Positions 19,744 through 30,000 of a DNA stretch of 64,000 nt are shown here, in pieces. Position numbers and translations under genes: made by a program. The notes beneath the pieces were generated by a model. That model was not told the origin of the DNA. It saw only the letters and a list, made by a program, of their open reading frames with translations, and searched no databases. Each line of letters opens with the position of its first letter. Position 1 is the first letter of the stretch. This DNA comes from Methylobacter sp. (GTDB lineage Bacteria > Pseudomonadota > Gammaproteobacteria > Methylococcales > Methylomonadaceae): assembly GCF_030680395.1 (NCBI RefSeq), contig NZ_JAUXVR010000005.1, positions 103,202 through 167,201 of the forward strand, in the 5' to 3' direction.

Positions 19744-20266
19744 TTATCCCCCTCATGAGGTTATTATTTTATAATAAATTTGCTTTAATACAACAAATCT
19801 CATCTTCCGGAGATAATAGTAGCAGCTAAACCAAATCCCTACAAGTTTTAACGACATTTTTTTAATATTAATTAATCCTTATTTTTCAATGAGTATAAAG
19901 GATATTTTAACCTTAAATATTTTTCTGTATGCAAAAAACAACAAATTATTCAACTTATGCCTCCAAACCACAGTTAAAGATTCTTCGCACTTCTTTGCGC
20001 TAAATAAAATGAATTTATTGCCGAGCAATATGACAAAATTCGGTCACATCAAAATAATTACGACTTAGCTATTGATTCAATCAATTTTTAATCGCAGCTC
20101 ACGCACTAAGTCAAAACCATATATATTGGCTTCAATAATTTATTTGAATCCGGGCAAATAGCTTGCTAATAGAAAGTTGGCCATAGCCGCGATTAGTTAT
20201 AATTAACATTTTAGATCTACCCACCAACAAGAATATTTATTTTTGCATTAATTTTTACCAATACAC
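19744..20266. other. AT-rich divergent spacer
   Basis: About 520 bp between the outer-membrane protein gene and thiO. It is strikingly AT-rich, has no convincing open frame, and should hold the promoters of both divergent genes. I see no repeat family member or RNA gene. A long leader or small RNA for the porin-like gene is possible but not shown. Confidence 0.5.
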
Positions 20267-21367
20267 ATGACCAAAATCCCGGATATTACCATCATTGGCG
20301 GCGGCATTATCGGCTTGCTAACTGCCCGCGAATTTATTAAGACTGGCGCTACCGTCACGATTATTGAAAAAAATGAACTGGGTCAGGAGTCATCTTGGGC
20401 AGGTGGCGGCATTTTGCTGCCGCTTTATCCGTGGCGACAATCGGATGCGATCACCCGTCTGGTGTTACAAAGCCTAAAACTGTATCCGGCCTTGGCCTCG
20501 CAACTGACTGACGAAACCCTGATAGACCCGGAATGGAATCCCTGCGGTTTACTGATTGTTAAAAATCCTGATGTTACTGCGGCTGTTAACTGGTGCGATG
20601 CTAACGACATTTCATACCGACCCGCGGGTGCGGATTTTTTTAACATGCTTAATACAGTCCCCGACCAGCCGCTTTGGCTACCCGAGATTGCCCAGGCGCG
20701 CAATCCAAGACTGGTTAAATCGTTAAAACAAGACCTGCTTAACAAGGGTGTTACGCTAGTAGAACATTGTGAGTTAATGTCCATTAACCTCACTAAAAAT
20801 CGCATTACCTCTCTCTATACCTCATCCGGTCAGTTCGCTGTCAATCAATTGATTGTTACTGCGGGCGCCTGGACAGGTCAATTATTCCGGCAGTTCTTTC
20901 CCGCCGCCATCGACGATGCCCCGAAAATAGCTCCCGTTAAAGGACAAATGCTGTTATTTGATGCCCAGCCGGAAACGCTGAGTTATATGGTATTGGATAA
21001 CGATCAATATCTTATTCCGCGACGCGACGGCAAGATTCTGGCAGGCAGTACGGTAGAACAGGATGATTTTAATAAAACAACTACGACACAAGCCCGAGAC
21101 CAGTTGAATGCATTTGCATTAAATTTGTTGCCATCGCTTAAAAATGCCCCACTGATTAAGCACTGGGCCGGATTAAGGCCGGGCACTGAGCACGGTATCC
21201 CGTATATCGACAAACATCGCGAGATCAGAAATTTATACATTAATGCCGGTCATTTTAGAAACGGTTTGGCGATGGGACCTGCATCGGCGCAGCTGATGGT
21301 CGATCTTGTTTTGGATCGGCCTACTGCGATAGCTCCGGAGCCTTATAAGCTAACCAGCGAACACTGA
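20267..21367 (+). CDS. thiO: Glycine oxidase ThiO
   Basis: A 366-residue FAD enzyme of the DAO family that oxidises glycine to iminoglycine, which feeds thiazole synthesis for thiamine. The dinucleotide-binding motif IGGGIIGLLTAREF is at the N-terminus, followed by EKNELGQESSWAGGGIL. The C-terminal HWAGLRPGTEHGIPYID and NAGHFRNGLAMGPASA motifs bind FAD and the substrate carboxylate. thiS and thiG are not adjacent. The pyrD gene starts 69 bp later. Other amino-acid oxidases of the family are possible, but the pattern fits ThiO. Confidence 0.9.
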   Translation: MTKIPDITIIGGGIIGLLTAREFIKTGATVTIIEKNELGQESSWAGGGILLPLYPWRQSDAITRLVLQSLKLYPALASQLTDETLIDPEWNPCGLLIVKNPDVTAAVNWCDANDISYRPAGADFFNMLNTVPDQPLWLPEIAQARNPRLVKSLKQDLLNKGVTLVEHCELMSINLTKNRITSLYTSSGQFAVNQLIVTAGAWTGQLFRQFFPAAIDDAPKIAPVKGQMLLFDAQPETLSYMVLDNDQYLIPRRDGKILAGSTVEQDDFNKTTTTQARDQLNAFALNLLPSLKNAPLIKHWAGLRPGTEHGIPYIDKHREIRNLYINAGHFRNGLAMGPASAQLMVDLVLDRPTAIAPEPYKLTSEH

Positions 21368-21436
21368 TTTTTAATGGACGGCCAGTCGGTCGGCCGTTCT
21401 TTCCATGCCACCTTGCCTAACAACACGGTCACACAG

Positions 21437-22450
21437 ATGAATCTTTATCCATTGCTACGCCCTTTGTTATTTTCCCTGGACCCGGAAACTGCTCACGAAG
21501 TGACGCTTAAACTGTTAAATGCGGCCTATATTTCGGGCCTATCAAAACTCATCTATCCGGAAATTGATAACAAATCCGTCAAGGTCATGGGACTGGACTT
21601 TAAAAACCCGGTCGGCCTTGCCGCCGGACTGGATAAAAACGGTGATTATATTAATGCGCTGGCCGCATTGGGCTTCGGCTTTGTGGAAATAGGCACGGTC
21701 ACACCGCGGCCGCAACTGGGCAACCCGAAACCGCGCTTGTTTAGGCTGCCTGAGCATCAGGCGATCATCAACCGTATGGGTTTTAACAACTTGGGCATAG
21801 ACCACCTGCTCACCCAAGCAAAACAAAGCCGTTATTCCGGCATTTTGGGCATTAATATCGGCAAGAATTTCGACACGCCGATCGAAAATGCAGCTGACGA
21901 TTATTTGATCGGTTTACGCAAGGCCTATACCGCTGCCAGCTATATCACCATTAACATATCTTCGCCGAACACCAAGAACCTACGCCAGTTACAACAGGGC
22001 GATGAAATCAAAAGCCTGATTTTCGCTTTAAAAGAAGAGCAACTGAAACTGCAACAGGAACACGGCAACTACGTACCTTTAGCCCTGAAAATTGCTCCCG
22101 ATCTGACAGCCGATGAAATAACCCATATTGCCAAGCTATTGTTGGAATTTGAAATTGACGGCGTGATTGCAACTAACACCACCATTGCCCGCGACATGAT
22201 TGCCGACCACCCCCTTGCCAATGAAGCAGGCGGTTTAAGCGGCGCACCGGTTAAGGACAAGTCTACGTTTGTCGTGCGGGGATTGGCGGCGGAACTGAAT
22301 GGCAAGATTCCGATTATTGCGGCAGGCGGGATTTTGAGTGCGGACGATGCGCAGGAAAAATTAGCAGCGGGAGCGAGTCTGGTGCAGATTTACAGCGGGC
22401 TTATTTATCGGGGTCCGCAGCTGATAGAAGATATTGTTAAGAGCTTATGA
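21437..22450 (+). CDS. pyrD: Dihydroorotate dehydrogenase (quinone), class 2
   Basis: A 337-residue membrane-associated flavoenzyme that oxidises dihydroorotate to orotate in pyrimidine synthesis, passing electrons to quinone. The N-terminal amphipathic membrane helix region ([20 protein letters not shown]) is typical of class 2. FMN and substrate motifs include [31 protein letters not shown] with the catalytic Ser, and GGLSG and AAGGIL. Start is the ATG at 21437; the frame is open to 21374 but family members begin here. Confidence 0.96.
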   Translation: MNLYPLLRPLLFSLDPETAHEVTLKLLNAAYISGLSKLIYPEIDNKSVKVMGLDFKNPVGLAAGLDKNGDYINALAALGFGFVEIGTVTPRPQLGNPKPRLFRLPEHQAIINRMGFNNLGIDHLLTQAKQSRYSGILGINIGKNFDTPIENAADDYLIGLRKAYTAASYITINISSPNTKNLRQLQQGDEIKSLIFALKEEQLKLQQEHGNYVPLALKIAPDLTADEITHIAKLLLEFEIDGVIATNTTIARDMIADHPLANEAGGLSGAPVKDKSTFVVRGLAAELNGKIPIIAAGGILSADDAQEKLAAGASLVQIYSGLIYRGPQLIEDIVKSL

Positions 22451-22462
22451 TATAAAACCTAT

Positions 22463-22514
22463 CACCACGAAGTTCACGAAGAAAACCAAGAAAAAACTTC
22501 ATGTCTTTGTGGTG
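22463..22514. repeat. CACGAAG-type inverted repeat (family D)
   Basis: A hairpin with arms CACCACGAAGTTCACGAAG and CTTCATGTCTTTGTGGTG between the convergent pyrD and pmbA genes. It is the third copy of family D and may serve as a two-way transcript end. Confidence 0.75.
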
Positions 22515-22542
22515 AATTTATCAATCCAGCTTTTTTATCCGG

Positions 22543-23874
22543 TTATTCCCCGGCAATCGACATCCGTTCAACCAGTATCGAACCGGTACGGATATTGCCG
22601 CGATAATCGACATCATTACCCACGGCAACAATATTTTTAAGCATGTCTTTCAGATTACCGGCAATAGTGATTTCCTCAACCGGATATTGGATCTCGCCGT
22701 TCTCGACCCAGAACCCGGCGGCACCGCGCGAATAATCGCCGGTTACCATATTGACTCCCTGCCCCATCAGCTCGGTGACCAGCAAACCGGTATTCAGTTC
22801 TTTTAACATTCCCTGATAATCGAACTTACCGGGATCAATCGTTAAATTATGCACGCCACCGGCATTGCCTGTGCTGTGCAGACCCAGCTTGCGGGCGGAA
22901 TAGGTGCTCAACACATAACCGCGCAAAATACCTTCGCTGACGATATCCCGTGCCTGGGTCGCAACGCCTTCACCGTCATACGCGCCACTGCCCAAAGCGC
23001 CTTTTAAATAGGGCTGCTCATGGATGCGGACAAATTCGGGAAAGACCCGGGTATCCAACGCGTCCAGCAAAAATGATGATTTTCGGTACAAATTACCGCC
23101 GCTGATTGCGCCGATAAACGAGCTTAGCAAGCCGGAAGCGGTTTCTGCGCAATACAGCACCGGACATTGTCGCGTGCTTAAGCTGCGAGCCTGCAAGCGC
23201 CGAAGTGTGCGTTCGGCCGCTTTGTTACCCACATCAACAGCGGATTGCAAATCGCGCGCATTTCTTGCCACGGTGTACCAGTAGTCGCGCTGCATGCTAT
23301 CGCCGCGCTGCGCCAATACCGAACAGCTCAAAGAGTGACGGGTTGAGGCATAGCCCTGAAGAAACCCAAGGCTATTGCCCATCACCCGGATGCCCTGATG
23401 CGTATCAACCGAAGCACCTTCGGAATTGCTGATTTCTGCATGATAAGATCGCGCGGCATCTTCGCATTCAACAGCCAAGGTAATGGCTCCATCGACACCG
23501 ATATCCCACGGGTGGTTGAGGTCAAGGTCAGGAAACTCGGTAGCCAACAGCTCTGGCTCCGGCAATCCTGAATACTCGTCTTCACTGGTGTAGCGGGCGA
23601 TACTGCACGCCGCGCTGACCGTTTCCTTGATCGACGCAGCCGACAAATCCGTAGTACTGGCAGAGCCTTTGCGCTGTCCAAAATAGACGGTCACGCCTAG
23701 TCCCTGATCGCAGTGATGCTCTATGGTTTCGACATCCCCAAGACGCACTGATACGGATAAACCGTTTTCCTGGCTCAAGCCTGCTTCAGCGGCGCTGGCG
23801 CCCTGCTTTGCGGCTTCGTCCAGAATGTTCTGAACGATAGTTTTTAAATGATTAATTTGTTCCTGATTTTGCAC
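22543..23874 (-). CDS. pmbA: Metalloprotease PmbA/TldE
   Basis: A 443-residue subunit of the TldD/TldE protease, which processes modified peptides and CcdA-type antitoxins. PmbA lacks the HExxxH site and acts with TldD. Visible family motifs are GLGVTVYFGQRKGSASTTDLS, NVDYRGNIRTGSILVERMSIAGE-type C-terminus (here NDVDYRGNIRTGS), and GNAGGVHNLTI. Unlike in E. coli, where tldD and pmbA are far apart, it lies directly downstream of tldD with 153 bp between them, occupied partly by a family A repeat. Confidence 0.95.
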   Translation of the reverse strand: MQNQEQINHLKTIVQNILDEAAKQGASAAEAGLSQENGLSVSVRLGDVETIEHHCDQGLGVTVYFGQRKGSASTTDLSAASIKETVSAACSIARYTSEDEYSGLPEPELLATEFPDLDLNHPWDIGVDGAITLAVECEDAARSYHAEISNSEGASVDTHQGIRVMGNSLGFLQGYASTRHSLSCSVLAQRGDSMQRDYWYTVARNARDLQSAVDVGNKAAERTLRRLQARSLSTRQCPVLYCAETASGLLSSFIGAISGGNLYRKSSFLLDALDTRVFPEFVRIHEQPYLKGALGSGAYDGEGVATQARDIVSEGILRGYVLSTYSARKLGLHSTGNAGGVHNLTIDPGKFDYQGMLKELNTGLLVTELMGQGVNMVTGDYSRGAAGFWVENGEIQYPVEEITIAGNLKDMLKNIVAVGNDVDYRGNIRTGSILVERMSIAGE

Positions 23875-23951
23875 TGTTTTCTCTAATTCTGTGTAGGTCG
23901 AGTTAGCGTGACTTAACCCGGCATAAGCTTCGATTGTTGGATTACGCCACG

Positions 23952-23999
23952 CTCGGCAATTGCTCCCTGCATTACCCTACCGCCTGCATCCATGCAGTC
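23952..23999. repeat. Family A repeat in the tldD-pmbA spacer
   Basis: A 48-bp copy starting CTCGGCAATTGCTCCCTGCA and ending GCATCCATGCAGTC. It closely matches the coding copy at 17915-17962 and the left half of the 6559-6660 element. Here it lies between genes. Confidence 0.8.
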
Positions 24000-24027
24000 G
24001 TAACCCCGTAACCCAACCTACAATCTT

Positions 24028-25482
24028 TTAAACGCTGGTCCCGCCAACCGTCAACCCGTCAATCTTCAATGTAGGCTGCCCGACACCGACCGGCACGCTT
24101 TGCCCGTCTTTGCCGCAACTACCGACACCACTATCCAGCTCCAGGTCGGTTCCAACCATGGATACTTTGGTTAACACCTCAGGCCCATTGCCGATCAAGG
24201 TTGCGCCTTTAACGGCACGGGTTATTTTGCCGTTTTCGATCAGGTAGGCCTCGCTGGCAGAAAACACAAACTTGCCCGAAGTAATATCTACCTGCCCACC
24301 GCCAAAGTTTTTGGCATACAGGCCTTTTTTTACCGATTTTATAATTTCTTCGGGATCATGCTGACCCGGCAGCATGTAGGTATTGGTCATACGCGGCATC
24401 GGCAAATGTGCATAGGATTCGCGCCGTCCATTACCCGTGGGATTAACGCTCATTAACCGGGCATTGAGCTGATCCTGCATATAACCTTTAAGTATGCCGT
24501 TTTCGATCAATACGGTTTTTTCCGTCGGCGTTCCTTCATCATCGATAGTTAACGAGCCACGCCGTCCTTGTAAGGTGCCGTCATCGACTACCGTACATAA
24601 ATCCGATGCCACTCGTTCTCCAACGCGACCGCTGAATGCCGAGGTACCTTTGCGGTTAAAGTCGCCTTCCAGGCCGTGACCAATAGCCTCATGCAGCAAA
24701 ATACCCGGCCAACCCGGACCCAGCACGACAGTCATGTTACCGGCCGGCGCATCGACAGCTTCCAGATTAACTAAAGCCTGTCTTACGGCCTCGCGGCCAT
24801 ATTCCAGCGCGATATCCCGGTCGATAAAATAATTGTAATCGCTACGCCCGCCGCCGCCCATGCTGCCCTGCTCGCGCTGACCGTCCTGCTCCACGATGAC
24901 GGTTACGTTCATCCGCACCAAAGGCCGCACATCGGCAACCAGAGATCCGTCTTGCCTGGCCACCAGAATGTGCTCATGTACGCCGACCAGACTGACAATA
25001 ACTTCTTCAATCCGACTGTCCAGTTTGCGCGTTTCGCTGTCAACCCTGCGCAATAAATCGATTTTCTGCTGATCCGGCAATGATTTTAATGGATTTTGCG
25101 TCGCGTAATGCTTTGACCAGTCGGCTGCTTTTATAGAGACCTTGCAATGCAAGGGGTCTGCCTCCTGTCCTTGCCGAACGATAGCTTTAACATTATTAGC
25201 CGCTTCCAGCAGCACCGGCAGTTCAATCCGGTCGCTGTAGGCAAAACCGGTTTTTTCGCCGAATACCGCACGCACCCCGGCGCCCTGCTCGATATTATGG
25301 CTGCCTTCTTTAATGATGCCGCCTTCCATGACCCAAGATTCGAAATGGCTGGATTGAAAGTAAATATCCGCCGCATCAACCGGTGAGCTGAGCAACCGGT
25401 TCATAATCTTTTCAATATCGCCATCCTGAATACCGGCAGGCATCAAGATAGCTTGTCTTGCAAGGTTTAGTATTTCCATCAA
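24028..25482 (-). CDS. tldD: Metalloprotease TldD
   Basis: A 484-residue zinc protease, the catalytic partner of PmbA. The site [13 protein letters not shown] (HExxxH, about residue 262) is intact, and the downstream third-ligand region around [12 protein letters not shown] and the C-terminal [19 protein letters not shown] motif are typical. Length matches E. coli TldD (481). The neighbourhood with yhdP and rng resembles the E. coli mre-rng-yhdP-tldD order, but bamC-like and nit genes lie between. Confidence 0.96.
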   Translation of the reverse strand: MMEILNLARQAILMPAGIQDGDIEKIMNRLLSSPVDAADIYFQSSHFESWVMEGGIIKEGSHNIEQGAGVRAVFGEKTGFAYSDRIELPVLLEAANNVKAIVRQGQEADPLHCKVSIKAADWSKHYATQNPLKSLPDQQKIDLLRRVDSETRKLDSRIEEVIVSLVGVHEHILVARQDGSLVADVRPLVRMNVTVIVEQDGQREQGSMGGGGRSDYNYFIDRDIALEYGREAVRQALVNLEAVDAPAGNMTVVLGPGWPGILLHEAIGHGLEGDFNRKGTSAFSGRVGERVASDLCTVVDDGTLQGRRGSLTIDDEGTPTEKTVLIENGILKGYMQDQLNARLMSVNPTGNGRRESYAHLPMPRMTNTYMLPGQHDPEEIIKSVKKGLYAKNFGGGQVDITSGKFVFSASEAYLIENGKITRAVKGATLIGNGPEVLTKVSMVGTDLELDSGVGSCGKDGQSVPVGVGQPTLKIDGLTVGGTSV

Positions 25483-25498
25483 TAAATCAATAATAAGG

Positions 25499-25566
25499 GT
25501 TTAGGGTAAAAGGCACAGGGACAAAGATACACAACGATGTTCTTTTCGCTTTTCGCCTTTCATCTT
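25499..25566. repeat. Degenerate family E hairpin
   Basis: GGTTTAGGGTAAAAGGCACAGGG on the left and TTTTCGCTTTTCGCCTTTCATC on the right form a weak inverted repeat in the bamC-tldD spacer. Arm composition matches family E, but the pairing is poorer than at 12126 or 13987. Confidence 0.5.
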
Positions 25567-25571
25567 CTTCG

Positions 25572-26162
25572 TCAGTCTTCTTCCAACTTGTCGCGCAGCA
25601 TATTAAACAATAGCTGCAACAGGTCTTCCGGGCCTTCGGCAGAAGGCTGCGGCGTACCGTCTTTAGCCGCACTGCTTTGTTCGGATGCATTGGCCAGGGT
25701 CGCGGTCACCGTTGTTTCTTCGCTCTCCGGCTTTATGGTTAACAGATAAATGGCTACATCATCGCTAAAAAAAGAGCTCGCTTTTGCAAAAAAACCGCTT
25801 GTATCCGCTGTTTCCCGAGTAACGTAATATAGGCCTTTATCACGTTCATGATCGGTTATTTTAATGCCGCTTTGCTTTAATGCCCGGCCTAAAGTATTCC
25901 AGGCATCGTCAAAAGGCTGCTTGATTGTCAATTGCGTTGGCGTGCTCAGATAGACATCCGAGCCTAAGCCTGTGCGGTCTTTTTTCTTCGGTATCGAACT
26001 GGTGTCGACAATACGCTGCTCCTTGGTCGGGCCGCTAGTCACAATTGGCGGACGTTCAAGGGCTTCAGTGTCGCGATACCGACTTTCTTCGGTAGTGGTT
26101 CCGCAGGAAGCCAGAAAACCGGCCAGTAATAAACTTTTAACTATTGCTTGCATATTATTCAC
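25572..26162 (-). CDS. BamC-like outer-membrane lipoprotein
   Basis: A 196-residue lipoprotein. The signal peptide ends in the lipobox LASC with acylation at Cys 20. A low-complexity region is followed by a domain (YLSTPTQLTIKQPFDDAWNTLGRALKQSGIKITDHERDKG) that resembles the NlpB/DapX helix-grip domain of BamC, a nonessential subunit of the beta-barrel assembly complex. The chain is much shorter than E. coli BamC (344), so only one helix-grip domain is present. It overlaps the nit gene by eight bases. The family assignment is by eye and moderate. Confidence 0.65.
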   Translation of the reverse strand: MNNMQAIVKSLLLAGFLASCGTTTEESRYRDTEALERPPIVTSGPTKEQRIVDTSSIPKKKDRTGLGSDVYLSTPTQLTIKQPFDDAWNTLGRALKQSGIKITDHERDKGLYYVTRETADTSGFFAKASSFFSDDVAIYLLTIKPESEETTVTATLANASEQSSAAKDGTPQPSAEGPEDLLQLLFNMLRDKLEED

Positions 26163-26964
26163 AAAAAAAACGACGGTGGTTCAGCGCCGGAAATGCACCT
26201 CGCACTTTTTCCAGGCGTTCGATATCTATTTCCGCAGAGACGAAGCCACCGCCCGTCTTGTAGCAATCCAGCACCACACCCCACGGGTCAATAATCATGC
26301 TATGCCCGAAAGTTTTACGCCCATTCAGATGAAAACCGCCCTGATTCGGCGCAATCACATAACACAGATTTTCCACGGCTCGCGCACGCAACAGCAACTC
26401 CCAGTGAGCGGCCCCTGTTTCTGCAGTAAATGCAGATGGAATAATCAGTATTTCCATGCCCATTTTACGGAAAAACTCGGGAAAGCGCAGATCGTAACAG
26501 ACAGCGATGCCCAGTCTGCCAAAAGGCGTGTCAATCACCAGAGATTCAGTACCCGGTTCAATGGAATCGGATTCGCGGTAAACGTCATCGCTGCCAGGAA
26601 CGCTGACATCAAACAAGTGTACTTTATCGTAGCGTGCAACCCGTTCGCCCTGATCGTTATAAACCAAACAGGCCGCCCGCACTTTATTGCCGTCGTTACC
26701 CACTATCGGAATGGTACCGCCAACCACCCAAATGGCGTGTTTTTTAGCGACCGAGGCCAAAAAATTTTGGATAGGTCCTGAGCCATCGACTTCTTTTGCC
26801 TTGATTTTGTCCAGTTCATGATCGCCCATCAGGGCAAAATTTTCCGGCAAAGCCACCAATTTTGCACCCGCTTTGACCGCCTCCGCTATAAGCTTGTCGG
26901 CTTCCAGTAAATTAGCGCTGATATTGGGACTTGATGCCATTTGTATGGCCGCACATCTATTCAT
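26155..26964 (-). CDS. Carbon-nitrogen hydrolase (Nit1/NIT2-type amidase)
   Basis: A 269-residue nitrilase-superfamily amidase. The catalytic triad is visible: Glu in VALPENFALMG, Lys in RYDKVHLFD, and Cys in GIAVCYDLRFPEFF. The sequence style fits the Nit1/NIT2 group, which repairs deaminated glutathione or hydrolyses omega-amides; which substrate is used cannot be settled here. It is the upstream partner of the bamC-like gene and lies between yhdP and tldD. Confidence 0.88.
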   Translation of the reverse strand: MNRCAAIQMASSPNISANLLEADKLIAEAVKAGAKLVALPENFALMGDHELDKIKAKEVDGSGPIQNFLASVAKKHAIWVVGGTIPIVGNDGNKVRAACLVYNDQGERVARYDKVHLFDVSVPGSDDVYRESDSIEPGTESLVIDTPFGRLGIAVCYDLRFPEFFRKMGMEILIIPSAFTAETGAAHWELLLRARAVENLCYVIAPNQGGFHLNGRKTFGHSMIIDPWGVVLDCYKTGGGFVSAEIDIERLEKVRGAFPALNHRRFFCE

Positions 26965-27087
26965 ATTTATCTCTCTTTAATTTATGACTACTCAGCAGAT
27001 GCAAACATTATATAGAACACGAAAAAATTTGACTGGCGCCGCCACGTCAGCTGTGTTCTATATTTTCTAACTGCTGTAGTTTTACCT

Positions 27088-30000
27088 TTATTCTTCTTGC
27101 TCTCTTAACCATGGAAAGTCGGTAATGCCATTCCAGGTTTTCTGCAATAATCCATCGTTCTTATGCATCGGAATGATTTCTGCTTTCCCCCAGGCACCTT
27201 TTACCAGATATTGGGAACCAAAGAAAAAACCTTCCTGATCCTTGCCCGTCAAAGACCGTCCAACCAAGGCCGCTACTTTACCCATAATTGTACCAGCAAT
27301 AGGCACGGCATCGGCACTTTTAGGAGTGACATTGATAATATGATCAACAGTTTGACTAACCAGATCGGTATCGCCGCTGATGGCGATTTTTGCAGGAACC
27401 GCATCGACGACTAAATTATGAGTTGATGCGATTCCGCCTGCCAAATCAAAATGCCCTTTAATACTGTTAAACGTCAAACCTTCCTCATAAATATCACTAA
27501 AATCAAGCTGCGCCCGCTTTATCCACTGTGCCAGTGCCAGCATTCCCAATAGTCTGCCGAATCCGGGCTCTATACTTAAAATCCGTCCATTTTTGAGATC
27601 AATGTCCATCTGACCGTCCAAATCCCCCAACGAGAATTGATAAGGCGCTGCGCCCCACTCAATCGCGAAATCTACGACTGCACTGGTTTCGGTCAAATCT
27701 TTGGTAATGCCCAGCTGCGCAAGCAGTTGCCCGGCGCGAGGCACTTCCAAATGGCCTCGGGTATGTGTTACCGATTGTCCTCCGCTTGCTTGCCAGTCAC
27801 CCCGCAAGACCAGCTTCTGATTTTCTCCGGCCAGCTCTACGTCTTTAAAACCCATGCCGCCCGGTATGCGTTCGGTTTCCAATGATAGCCGCCCCAGATC
27901 AATCGATCGCCATAGCGTTTTTTGACTGGTGACCGTCAATAAAGGCACAAGTTCCGGCGATAATGTCTGTAGCGGATTTGCACCCGAAACGCCCGAAAGG
28001 GGAGTAACAGAAACAGTCCGCGAAGAGTCTTTCGATTCTATTTGTTTTAATGCAGAAAGATCCAGTAACTCCATGTTCAGGCTAATTCTGTCAGTGCTCT
28101 TAAAGTCGGCAGGAATTTGGACGCTCCCCTTTGCGAACGAGCTGGCTATAGCCCCTGCCCAAAAGTTGCCATTACGCTTCAAAGCCAGGTCGAAAGCGCC
28201 TATATCGGTTTTATTCCACAACGCATGGTCGCTATGAATCTTCAGTTCCCTGACACCGTCACCCGCGCCTTGGGCAGCGGCCAAACCCAACCAGTCTTGC
28301 AATGCCAACCGGCCACGGTTGATTTCCAGCTTTAATCCCGCATCCTGAGTCTGGGCGACCTCACCAGCCCCCACCAGGACATGCCCCGAATAAATGGTCT
28401 TTTGTTTGGTGTCCAACTGAACCGCCGCTTTCAGTTTATTGTCGTAATTTAGCAGCACCGGTAATAACGGTTTATCGCCTAAGTTAAATGTCAACGACAA
28501 AGGTATTTTTTGTTCCCGAGTCTTAGCCAATGACTCCGGCAAATCCAGTGACACGCCGGACAGCATCGACTCCACAACAAGCTCCGGATCAGCGTCTCCG
28601 TAAGGCAATTCGAGCTTTAACCGATAATCTGTTGCCCCGAAAGCCATTTCCCACCAGGGCATATCAAATTGCGCTTGCAGGTCGCTAATCCCGGCGCGTC
28701 CTTCCACGTTAACGGTAGTTTGACTTTCCGAACTTGTAATGTTGATTTGTATCGGATTACCCAAGGCCACCGCGTGAATGGTGTCGCTATAAACGCCCTG
28801 CTCATTGAATTTGAGTTCGCCGTTAATTTTGGTGACCGGTAGATCCAGCGACTTCACCATCAATCGTGCATCTTTCAACTGCGCCATGCCATCGACTTTG
28901 GTTGGCGCTCCGTCAACCAAAGGGATTTTAAGATCCAGCGTTACCTGAGTATTTCCCTGCGGGCTAATGGCTTCCAGCAACGAATCCACCGGCGAACTCA
29001 ACGGAGTCTGCTGCATAAAGGCTAAAACCTGATCAATCCCGCTTTCAGCCTCGCCCTGAATCAGCAAATGCTTGCTTTTATTCAACTTTGGAATAGTAAC
29101 TTCGGCTTGTTTAATGATTACGTTACCGGACTTCCCTTGCCGGACATTCACCTTAAGATTGTCCTGCGAAAACAGGACCTCAGCATTCATACCGGTTATA
29201 TGAGGCCATTCCGGAGCGTATGACAAATCAAACTGCTCTCCATCAAATACAGCTTCAAAAACACCCGGCGCACTGTTAAACGGAAAATCATTCAGGTTAC
29301 CGTAGACCAACAAGCCGCCGTTGGTCATGCTGCCGCCAACAAAGGCACGATCCAGCCAGGCAACGACTTCTTCATCCATAATGCCCACCGGCAAATAATG
29401 TTTAACCTCGCTCGCGTCTTCGCCGGCAAATGCGCTTTGCAGATCCATAAAAACGGGTTTCTCTGTTTTGGGAATATCTATCCGAAACCGGGTTTTGCTC
29501 TGAAAACTCAAGGAATCCAGCTCAACCATCGGACTGGATACAGACCAGGCATTTTCCGCCTGCTGCCAGTCGAGTCTGCCTTGAAGGCGCTTGACAGGCA
29601 ACACTTCGCGAAACAGGTCCGGCGCTATCAGCCGGGCATCTTTAGTCGCAAGCGCAATAACGCCCTGTTTTTCATTACCCTTTATTTGGCCGGTCAAATT
29701 TTCTATGCCGGGAACTGACGACAACGACCCAACACCGATTTTGGCAAACCTGCCGTTCAGGGCAACCTCCTTTGCATCCGGATCAGCGAACAGGGAAAAA
29801 TCCTCCAGGGTTCCTTGTAATCCGGCTTGTGCCAGCGTGCTAACCTGTTCATTCGGCAAGGGAGCGAAGAACTGCGCCAGCTCGGATGCTTCCCGCAAGT
29901 CCACTCGTTCAACATACAGCGCTAGCTTATGTAAAGCAGCATCGTCAGTACGCTGCCCGGAAACGCTGAAGACTGCGGCAGGCCATTTTTTAACGACGCC

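Noticed and set aside
25972..26781. 269-codon open frame on the + strand
   Set aside because: It is antisense to the bamC-like and nit genes, both of which have clear family motifs. The translation has no recognisable domain and the frame is a by-product of the codon use of nit.
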